Positions 1 to 10,917 of a stretch of DNA of 64,000 nucleotides are shown in pieces. Source of the stretch: Euglena gracilis (Eukaryota; Euglenida; Euglenophyceae; Euglenales). Location of the stretch: positions 61,017,178-61,081,177 of the forward strand of contig CP154956.1 in the NCBI GenBank assembly GCA_039621445.1. Direction: 5' to 3'. A program made the position numbers and the translations under genes. The notes beneath the pieces are model-generated. The model ran no database searches, was not told the origin of the DNA, and was given only the letters and a program-made list of their open reading frames with translations. The stretch's first letter is position 1. Each line of letters starts with the position of its first letter.

Positions 1-1070
1 CTCAGTGCACAAAGTATCTATCCATTCAGAGGACCCGAATGTATTCATCTCGGCCAGCCATGATTTCACATTGAAATTGTGGGGTGTGCTGCCCGCTGTG
101 TAGATGTTGTTTTGTTTTGGGGGGAACATGCAGATTACACACTTCTCACTTTTTTTTGCAGAACCAAAATTTTGAAAGTTTTGCATTTTTGCATGATGAA
201 AAATTTGCGAAACCCCGCATTTTTTTCCTTTTTTTGTACATGTTTCCTTTTTTTTCCGTCAGTTACACAGGCAAATTGCTCTACTGCTTAAACTGGAAGA
301 AACTGGAAGCTGCACACTGCACATTTTCAGTCCAATTTTGCATTCGCAGCAGTTGCATAATGAAATATCACTGCATATGCAACTGGTTAAACCAACTATG
401 TCATTTTGCAAGTATGTACCACACTTGCTTTTGGTGTGGCATTTTTTGCGGCATTTTTGACGTTTTTTTTTTCATTTTTAAACATAATTGTGCAAGGCAT
501 TGCTTTGCTGATGCTTTTATGGGTCCTGTTGGAGAAATAAGTGCAAAATAATTGACCAAAACATGCACTGTGTTGTTGCATTGCAAATTCTGTTGCAAAT
601 TGCAAAGTGAAAAATTTTCACCCGAGGAGGTGAAAAGTTTTCTAAGTTCTAAGCAGAAAAGTGGACGACCCCGGGGAGCTCCTGAAGGAATTTTTGTATG
701 CATGACTTTGCTTTTTTGCATTTTTTTGCATTGCATGTTTTGAGGGGTCTTGTTGCACATTCCTCCCCCTTACTTTGTGAGGGTTTTAAGTGGGAGTATA
801 AACCTCCACTTCGGTGGGAGTGCAGATGCCACCCTTTGTGAGCTGCCAAGAAAAGAGGTTTTTTGAGATACGTACCAGGCGATGATCTGATTGACAGTAG
901 GCTGAAAGTTCCCGAGTTCCGACACCTCCGCAGATGTCCGGGCCGGAGTGGCCCCCCAGGGCACCATCGTTGGCTTGGACGCCTTCAATGCGGTAGCTTG
1001 CAGCCCCAGTGACAGCCAGCTGTTTCTGTCGTGCGACGGGTCCTCCATCTGCCTCTGGGATTTGCGGAAG
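1..1070 (+). CDS. DCAF5-like gene: WD40 exons 1 (partial) and 2
   Basis: Exon 1 (1-83) encodes a WD blade ending ASHDFTLKLW plus the first base of the next codon. Intron 1 is 84-933 (GTGTGC...CGCAG) and is T-rich with no other content I recognise. Exon 2 (934-1070) completes the Asp codon to give LWDVRAG and encodes a full further blade ending CLWDLRK, stopping in phase 0 before GTTTGT. The two WDxR-type motifs are the feature DCAF proteins use to contact DDB1. Confidence 0.8.
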
Positions 1071-4000
1071 GTTTGTTTGATCAGCTTGAGATGCGTTACC
1101 TTGCTGATGGTTATACCTCCAGGTGAGTGGCAATTGGTTTTACAACACATTGGTGCATATGTCGCATACCCCTCATCAGAAAATACAGGTACAAAGTGTT
1201 TGTACCTGCAGTGTTGATCAAGGGCTCCACAGATACTGATATATGAAGAGTGTATAGAGACACACGCTCTTTACCAAGCTGTGAAGGCGCCCGTGTATCT
1301 TTAATGCCTCCCCCAGTGACGTTGTCGCTCTGTTCAATTGCCTCATTTTTTCCGTCATTGCAGTCTTTCGGCCCAGACCAGGGACCGTCCCTTGAGTCCA
1401 CGTACTGATGTTTGCAAATCAAGGGATGCGAGTTCGTTAATCACAATTGACAACAGTATTATATTTATTATATGATTTTTTTATGATTATATTATATATA
1501 TGATCATATGATATGATATGATATTATATCATATCATATGATATCATATCACATGATATTTATGATCATATATATATATATATGATTATTTTGTTTTTTC
1601 CTTTTTGGGTCATTCACATTTTTTTGTGGGGGTTTGTGCAGAAGTATTTAGCTCTTCAGGGTATTTTTCCAATGCCATTTTACATTTGGGGGAAAACCAA
1701 TATTACAATGCAGTTGGTTGGGCCCAGTGATTAACCCCGGGTTGTCCGAAAACAAACAAAAGCCAGAGTATGTGCATCTGGCTGCTCGGCAATGCAAGCA
1801 GCGCGTACTGCGGCAATACATGGCAGTCTGCCGCCACCATTCGGGCCTCATCTTCTTGCCAGAGATCAGCGGCGTGGAATTCAACCGGCTGGGGACGCAT
1901 TTCGTTTGCAGGTTACCTTCTTGATATTTTTAGCATTTTTATGTGTTCAATGTGGCTATTGGGGTCATCCACCTCACCGTCAGGGAGAGATATATATCCC
2001 AGAATCGTTTCTACTCCCAGAGTTTCTTGTTTAAATGGTAGCTGTAAGTGACAGAAGGTGTCCTCTCTTTTCCTCAGTGCATGGAAGGCAGTGCCACTGC
2101 TCTATTCAGTGGAGTCCCCGGCCCCATTGATGGCATTCCATGCAGAGGTTTGCATTGTGAGGAGGAGCGCATTTCAAAACAAAACACCCATTTCGAATTG
2201 TCTTTGTTGTAAATGTGAGTACAACAGAGGTTACATACAGTTTATACTGGGGGGATAGATATCTGATCAGATAAAAATAAGTGTTTTTTACCCACCATCC
2301 AGTCTTTCTTATCAACCTCATTTTGAGTATATTTTCTTTATGTCTTTGGATGGATCAGTGGATATAATGCTTGGTGGTTCTTGTATTTTTCTTGTGCGGT
2401 TTTTTTCCTGCTTGACCCAGGGGTTATGTTTTTTCCCCTTTGCGAGCAGGTGTATTTTTCAGAATCATCCAGCTAATCAAACCCAGCACCCATGAGCTGA
2501 TTGCTTTTTTTTCCTGTCTGCTGCAGGTTTGAATAACAATTTTGTCATGTCTTGGCTTTGTGGAGACAGGAAAGGAATCAATGAGGAAAATGCAAAAACC
2601 AAGGGTGTGGAATTATTGTGGTGTCAAGGGATTTTTGCTTAAGGGTTCTCAGTACCTCCCCCCTGTGGGGGTTGGACCTGCAGCTAATCCAAATTTGGCT
2701 GGTGGATTGTCAAGGACCCCCCCCCCAGGGGGTCCACTAGCAAGGCTAGCCAGTGAAGGAAAAAAAATTGCACAATGGGTGGAGCAAAATGCCGGGGGAG
2801 AAAGTGAATTTTTTTTGCAATATGTGTTGTGTGTTGACATCAAATTGTTTTCCTCCCCACAGACTTTTGTGTTCTGGCCATGATCAAATGACCTTGCGGT
2901 ACTAATGACCTCTTTGTGTTGTAAAATGCAAGACACAGAGGTCATTGGTGCCATTGACCGTGAAGAACCGCAACCCCCACAAGCCGAAGCACACCCTGGG
3001 GAGGAGCACATTTTGCCTCAGGTTTCCTCGGAAGCGTCGCACGCACCGGCTCATGCCAGGTTTTGACTTCAGCATTTAAGTACAGTTTTTTTGTCTCTGT
3101 TTTGGGCAGGGCCGCAGAACCATTGGGGAACACCCTTTCAGCCTTCCTTTTGGCCAGACACCGGGGGATGGCAATTCGCTTGACCCTTAGTGGACCTCAA
3201 ACCACAGAATCATTTTGGAACCATCGAGAATGGGTCATTTTTCCCAAACCTGCCTGCCCAATTTTGGAGGGGGACGCCCAACCACGACCCCCCGGGGACC
3301 TGCCATTTTGTGCACATGCCTCCATAAGTCTCTGGGTACCAGGCTTTGCGGAGCCTCAGATGGCCAAAAGTCAGGCTTTTTGGAACCCTGGGGAGTCGAC
3401 CTACCCACCAACCCCCCCCCCCAACAGGGTTTGATATAAGGGCGTACATGGTTTAGGTGGGGGGGGTGTCCCCCCCACCCCCCCCCCTCCTGGCCCGCAG
3501 GGGGGGTCCGGACCACCCCCCCCCAACCTGCCAGGGGGGTCCGGACCAACCCTCGGAGGGGTCTCCGGGACCCCCCCCCAAAAAGGGGCAATTTTTTCCT
3601 CCGGCGCTTTGCGCCGAAATTTTTTTGCATTTTTGGCACATTTTTGCCCAAAAAGTGCCCAAAATGGCACTTTTGGTCGTTTTGGGGGGTCAAAAATTTT
3701 CGGTCACCCACCGCGCACCTGTTTAGGTGGGGGGGGGTGTCCCCCCACCCCCCCCGCACTACCCGCAGGGGGGGGGGGGTCCAGACCACACCCCCACCTG
3801 TCCTTATATCAAACCCTGCCCCCAACCCCCCCCCAATCGACCAATAATACTAAAAAAAAGATTTGCTTCTGGAAACATCAGAAATGGGAACTGAGGACAA
3901 GTTTTTTTCTTCCTGAAAGAATTGTGAAACAGGAGAGGAAGCACAAAAGCCTGGTGGACAGTGCAACAAGAATGGGGAACATGTGTGGAGGCAGAATTGG

Positions 4001-7000
4001 GAGAAAGGGAAAGGCTGTGCACGCTACTGGAACCCCCCGGGGGTTGCTAATGGAAGAAAATTTTGCAGACGCCGGCACACAGCGCCAGCAAACACTTTTG
4101 ACCCTCAACACCTGCCAAAATGCCCATTCCTGGCATTTTGGGGGATTTTCTGGAACAAAAACTCTATTTCCACCTTGGCACACACAACCAGAGCAATTTT
4201 TCCAGCCTGGGGGGCCCGGAACATCCCCCCAGATTGCAGCAAAACAGTATTTTTAATTGTACAAAACAGTGCAGTGTTTTAAAAACAGCATATTTTTTAG
4301 CAGTTTTCAGGCAGTAGCAGTTGCAAAGCAAGCTAGTGGACCCCCCCCGGGTCTTTTGGCAGAGTTGGCAAAACAATGCAGATGAGTGGTTGTTGGTGGT
4401 TCCATTAAGACAGGGTGGTCTTTAAGGGACGGGAACATTTTTTTCCTTCTTGAGGACCGCCCCCCTCTGGGCCAAAGGGCCGGCCAAGCCGGTCCGGGGC
4501 TTGAACGGGGTCGGAAACCAAAAAGCCTTTTTTTGACAGTCTGGTCTGGCTGCTTTGGCAAAGATGCAAGGAGGCCAGAAATCAATTTTTTCCCCGATGT
4601 CGACCTGTTTTCGCTAAAAAAAAAAATGTCCAATTTCTGTCCATTTTTCCTGTGGATTTTTAGTTGAATGTGATGGGACAGCAGTGTTTTTTTTTCTCAA
4701 CGACCGCCCTTTGTTTCATGAGCCAAATCCACTCCAGGAATACAGTAACAAGGTGACCCAGAAGAGCGCCAGTTTCGCTGGCAGCAACGATGAATTTGTC
4801 ATATGTGGTAGCGACGATTGGGGCGTTTACATGTGGAACACAGGTGTGCTGCGCTTGAAATACGGAAATGAGGGTCAGCGACTCTTTTTGTCAGTAAAGA
4901 GCCAGTGGAAATCTATTTAGGCAAAAAAGGAGGGACAAAAAATGTCATTTATTTCATTTATCTTTTTTATGTTTTATTCATTTGCTATCAATAAATTATA
5001 TTTCTGTGTGTATGGATGTTTGGATGTATGTACGTATGTGTATGTGCATGTATGTATGTGAATATGTACCCTCACCCCCCCCCCTATTTGATTAATGGCT
5101 GGGCTCCTTCAAGCCCCATCAGCCAATTGTGCCAAATTGGATTGAACATGATTTTTTCTTATCCGGTGAAATTTTTCACACCCCTGAAATGTTCGCAACG
5201 AAATTTCCCATTTTTTTTGGATGTTTTCTGAGCCTTTTTGCGGCCTTGCCAAATGTGGGCCGTCTTGTATCGGAGGCCATACCGGGGGGGGTGGGGGAAT
5301 TGGAGGCCGAAAAAATTGACTGGGAAAAAAATTGGTGTAACCCCCCCCCCAATAAGTGCACGGGTGCGCACATTTTTAAGGACATAGTTTCAGACTCCAA
5401 GGGATGTGCACTTATTAGGACACTGCGCACTTATTAGGGCAAAGTCCAAATACTTGACTTTCCACCACTCTTTTTCAGTTCTCCCCCTTCTTGTGATGTG
5501 AAGCGATGAGTCAAGTGATTATGTGTCAAATTTGGGCTTGGACGATAGAAATTTTTGGTCAGAGAAGGACAGTTCTGAGAATTGTGTGTGCTTTCCGACC
5601 TGAAATGTGACAGTGGTTTTTCCTTTGGGGGGGGTGCGCACTTTTTAGGGAGGTAGCTTCAGATCCTTGGGGGATGCGCATTTATTAGGCCACTGCACAC
5701 AATTAGGGCACTGCGCGCTTATTAGGGGGGGGGTTTACAGCGGGGTGGGGGGGGGGTTTCACCACGTAGTTTTTGCAGTTATTTGCAGTTTTTGCAGATT
5801 TTTTTGAAGAAGAAAAAAACTGCACACGTGCAGTTTTTTTGCAGTCTTTTTTTTTATTCCAGTTTTGAGGAAATTTGAGGTGTCTGTTTTTTGGTGCTGG
5901 ATAATACGGTTGAAGGATGTTTCTCAAGAAAAAGCATCATCTGTGCATGAGTTGTGTTGTCTACAGTATCCCACCAATTGCCTTGCCCCCAACTGTCTTG
6001 CCAACTTCCTTGCCTCTTAATACAACAGAGATTGGTGTAGCCACCATTCCAAAAAAACAGATTGTTTCGGTGACAAGACCACAATTATTTCCCAACCAAA
6101 ATTGCTCCATCTCCAGCCTGTGGTGACAGATGTCACGATGCTTATTTTGGCAAGCGTCATTTGGACACTCCAGAGCAGATTCAATTTATGTTGGGATTCC
6201 TAGGGACTAAATTCAAAAACTGTTTTTTTGTGCAAATTTTGGTTGAAGTTGGAGTTGAGGATTCGAAATTCGTGGTGCCGCAAAGGAGCACAAGCTCCTG
6301 AAAATGATTGGGTCTTGCCCCAAGCATTGTGGCCAAATGTCACACAAGCCAAATACGTCAAAGAGCAAGAAGTTCTTTCTTATTTGCAAGAAATTCCCAG
6401 GTAGTGGACCATTTGGCAATCCCCTAAGGACAATGTTCAAAGTTTGTGGTGGTTGTTGTAGATTTTTTTTTCATGGGGAAATTTCACCAGGTGATGGACC
6501 GAAAGTTCCAAACTGAACATCTCCTGCAAGGAATGAAAGCATTGAAAATTTCTGTGTATGGGTACCCCCCCCCTGCGTACAGAAATCCTGCCAAAATTTT
6601 CCGGCCTTTTTTTTTGAAAATCCTGCCAATTTTTTCTGGGCCGTTTCAAAGGTTTCCCATTGCATAATGCGAATTTTTGGTGCCTCCAGGGAATTTCTTA
6701 AGGACCCCGGGGGGGGGTCCAGCCTCTGGCTGGCAAAAAGGTTGCTGGCTGGAAATGAGCTGCTGGCTGGACCCCCCCGGGGGGGTGGGGGGGGGGGTCC
6801 GGGGCTGGAGGGGGCTGGGCTGGGCTGGGTCGGTGAAAAACAAAATTTTCTAACACATTTTTGCCGTTTTCGACATTTTGATGGATGGAGCTAGATCAAG
6901 GCTGGGGGGCTGTGATGGAGGGGCTGTGATGAGGGGGAAAAATGCAGGGATAAGTGAGCTGGACAGCCCAGTTGGCTGGCCCGGCCTCTGGCCGGGCTGG

Positions 7001-8224
7001 ACCCGACTTTATTTCACTCGACCCCCGTGGGGGGGGGGGGGGCTCCCAGCCCGAATTTGGGCTGCTGGCTGGCTGGACCCCCCCCGGGGGGTAGGGTACC
7101 CTCCGGCTTAAGTATCTTGGTTCAGAAAGTTTTTTGAAAGGAGTTTCTTTACGTACTTTCATTAGCTTTGTTTTGTTTTCGCTTTCTCCCACCCCTCATC
7201 TTTACATCCCTCAACGGAAACAGCATGTTTTGGACTGTAAGAGACAACTGCGCTCCGCAAGCATTTTGATTCCAGTCATCTTGCAAAATAAAAAACTGCC
7301 AATTTTTTCCGGGCCATTTTCAGGTTTGGCACCAATTTTGTCGGTTCTAATTTTATCTAGCCCCAATTCCCCCCTTCCCCAGTAATTTCTGAATTTTGCA
7401 CATTTTTGACACGTGTTTTTAGGTTTGTGTTGCCATAATCCAAATTTTTGGAATCAGTCATTTTGCCAATATTTGTTGTTTTTGGACAGAAATTGTTCCG
7501 ATATGTTAACTTTTAATGCAACAGGCAGGGCGGTCTTTAAGGGACAGGAAAGTTTTTTTTTATTTCCTTAAGGACCGCCCCCCTTTTGGCCAAATGACTG
7601 ACCAAGGGCCGGACTAGGACTTGAACGGGGTCCAAAATTAAAAAGTCCAAAAAAACACATTTTTTGATGATTTGGGTGGATGGGCGATGGTCCAAGGATG
7701 CCAAGAATCATTTTTTTCCCTGATGTTGACCTGTTCACGCTGAAAAATGCCAATTTTATTTGCCCATTTTCCTGTATATTTTTATTGAGTGTGCTGGGAC
7801 AGCAGAGTTTTTTTTTTCTTTGCTTAAGGACCGCCCTGACAACAGGTATAAAAATTGTCTCATAATAATACAGAAATAATGAATGTGTGAATGTATTATA
7901 CATGCGATATTTTGCATATTATATGTTTTTCCAGTGGGAAACCAGATACCATCAATACCTTCTTTGCTCTTTGGGATTGATGATTATCCCCCCTCCAAAT
8001 ACGACCCAACAACAACAACAACCACCCTTTCCCCTCCCTCTAATTTTTTTGTTTCGTTTTGGAGGGGAGCGATAAATCATCGAAATTATATTTCCCCTGA
8101 AAATGCACGACCTTATATATATGTATATATATATGTGTGTATGTATATATATATGTATATATATATATACATATATAGTATATATAATATATAACGTTAT
8201 ATGATATATATAATTATACATATA

Positions 8225-8265
<41 letters not shown>

Positions 8266-8387
8266 AATATATACATATATATGGCAAGTGTTAAGTTTAG
8301 TACCCCCGGGGGGTACTAAATTTAACACTTGCCATATATATGTATATATGCACACACACACATACATATATATACATATATTATATG

Positions 8388-8430
<43 letters not shown>

Positions 8431-8452
8431 TTGTAGAGGGTCCAAAAACGAG

Positions 8453-8508
<56 letters not shown>

Positions 8509-10767
8509 CTCGTTTTTGGACCCTCTACGAACGTCATTGGATTCTATTATAAATTAAAAGGCAGACCCCATCGTCTTTTTGTTTGTAACCCCCCCTTTGG
8601 GGTTTTCAGTAACCGACCCAAAAGTTGTATTGGGGTATCATTGGAGGGGGAGGGTGTTATTTATTTGTTTGTTCATCAGGTTCTGCAAAGCGCCAGGCAG
8701 ATGACAGTCATTACCGGCTGCCCTCGTCCCGTTCAAAATGTCGGCTCAAACCACAGAAGTTTCGCATTCACCAGCGTAGCCAACCAAAGTCTTTACGGCG
8801 AGTGCAGGTCTGTTTGTGATTGCCCCTGCCGTGTGCCTGTTGCGCTTTGCATGCTGATGTGCGGATGATTTGTCTTTTTTTTTGTGTGTCTGGTATTTTA
8901 ATTGGGTTTTGGTTGCAAATTTGTTTGTTGGGCATTGTGTTCGCTCCGTTTGTGGTTGATGGTTCTTCTTTGAGAAGGGATCGGGCACATAAATTTGTTT
9001 AAATTAATTGAGCTGCAAATCCCTGCTTCTGTGAGTGATGAGCAAACAATTTAGATGATGCAAGTGATGTTTGTGCAAATGATGCAAGGTGATGCCGGGC
9101 GATGCGGACCAGTGTTAAATTTTTGGGACAAATATTGAAATTTTTCAACCATTCTGGGACACCTTTTCGGTCATACCTACCCCCCTTTTTGCCATTTATG
9201 TCACCTCTGGCCATTTTTAGCTGCTTCAGGCCAAAATGGCCTGAAGTCTTGGTCATTTTGGCCACCTTTGGTGCTTCTGGCTTCTTCTGGCTAATTTTGG
9301 CAGCTTTTGACTGATTCTGGCTACCTTTGGCACTTTTGGCCTTTTTGAGTCACTTTTGTTGGCTGCTTTGAGTGGTTTTGTCCATTTGCCGGATATTTTT
9401 TTGGCTGTTTTTGTCTGGTTTTTACCATTTTTGGCCACTTCTGGTCATTTTTGGTGATTTTTGGCTGTTTTTGGATCTTGGACCACGCAAACCGGCAAAA
9501 GCAGCTGAGACTGGCAAAAAAGAATACCCAAAATAGCCAAATTTCGCCATTTTGGCAAATGGCGAAAATTTCTGTGAGAGAATTTCAAGTGCGCGATGTA
9601 CATTCAGCTTTTACATTGGCTCCCCACCCCATCTGCGATTATTTGGCGGCCGGGGCCAACCAGGGCAGATTGGAGCGCCAAGATTGGAAGCCACCGTAGG
9701 TACCTCGCAGGGGTTTCTGAAGCCACAGGGTCCAGCCCGCCACCCTTTCCAGTCAGCAACTCCCAGCCCAGTGGGCGTCCCACCGGTTCCCAGGTCGGAC
9801 CCAAATGATTCCCAACCCCCGGCTCCGGGTGACCCCCTCCGTGTCTGCGGCAGACCAACGCCGAGTGGGTGGTGGAGGCCCCAGTCCATGTGCTGCGCGG
9901 CCACCAGTCCATCGTCAACAGCGTCGATTGGAACGTGGCCGAGCCCATGGTCGCCTCGGCGGGGGTGGAGAGCCGCATCCGGCTGTGGAGCCCCTGGCCG
10001 CTGCCGGGGGCGGGCGAGGGCGGCACGGAGCCCGTCCGAGCCCCGAGGCGGTGTGTCTGTGGTTGCGTTCGGGCTACCCACGTTCTCAACCAGAGAATTT
10101 TTTGGGACGGGTTTAAGAGGATCTGAAGGGGACAGGGACACACATGCGCACATATATTATTTGGCAGCCCATTTTATTGGGATCCCCTGGGGTCCCACTA
10201 GCCCAACCTGGGGGTATTTTTGAGATAGGCGATAAAAATTCGACCGTATTTTGTTATTTATTTTTTTTTTTAAAATTTGAAGTTAGGCCTAATTTTAGGC
10301 ATAAATGTTCTCAAGTTAGCCTGAAAAATCAGTTTCTAACTGATTGATTGATTCTGGCCAAAAGCTGTTATTTTAACCCTTCCCAAAAGCATCTCCTGGG
10401 TAAGACCAGTGACAACCCCCAGGTAAATTTGGGTAGCTTATTTGTTGAGAATATATGATACAACATCCTCACATATATGGATATATGGCAGCTCCCAACT
10501 ATATGCCCCCCCTTGGGGGGGGGGGGCATATAGTTGAGGGGGTCAAAAAATTTTGCGTTGTTGATGGAATAGGGTTAGGGTTATGACTTAGGGTTAGGGT
10601 TAGGCCTAACTTATAGACGGGTGTTAGGTGTACAAGTTAGGCCTAAGGTAAGGCCGAAATCGTAACCCGAACCCTACTCCATCATTAACGCAAAAAGAAA
10701 TTTGCCCCCCCCCTCTGGGGGGGTCAAATGGGGGGGGTCAGATGGCCCCCTCTGGAGGGCCATCTGC

Positions 10768-10829
<62 letters not shown>

Positions 10830-10830
10830 C

Positions 10831-10917
<87 letters not shown>

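Larger units (their letters stand above)
4844..9884 (+). other. 5-kb intron between WD exons 5 and 6
   Basis: This intron contains family J copy 1, family E copy 2, family I copy 2, dinucleotide arrays, two large palindromes and a degenerate TTTTGGCCA minisatellite. All these are listed separately. I see no exon in it beyond the unplaced open stretch at 9608-9695. Confidence 0.6.

Noticed and set aside
2862-2905. Short WD-like stretch LLCSGHDQMTLRY after CCCCACAG
   Set aside because: Its phase does not join the neighbouring exons, and in DCAF5 order the next blade is supplied by 4738-4843. Treated as chance.
3235-3825. Gly/Pro/Arg-rich minus ORF
   Set aside because: It lies in the C/G-run arms of the family C element and reflects absence of stops in homopolymers.
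9608-9695. Open stretch APHPICDYLAAGANQGRL as an extra exon of the DCAF5-like gene
   Set aside because: It accepts the phase of exon 5 but ends in phase 2, and no acceptor before the RGHQSIVN exon fits. Left out of the gene model.
10560-10620. True telomere end
   Set aside because: The TTAGGG-type repeats are few, interrupted, face an inverted set and lie inside a gene's intron.
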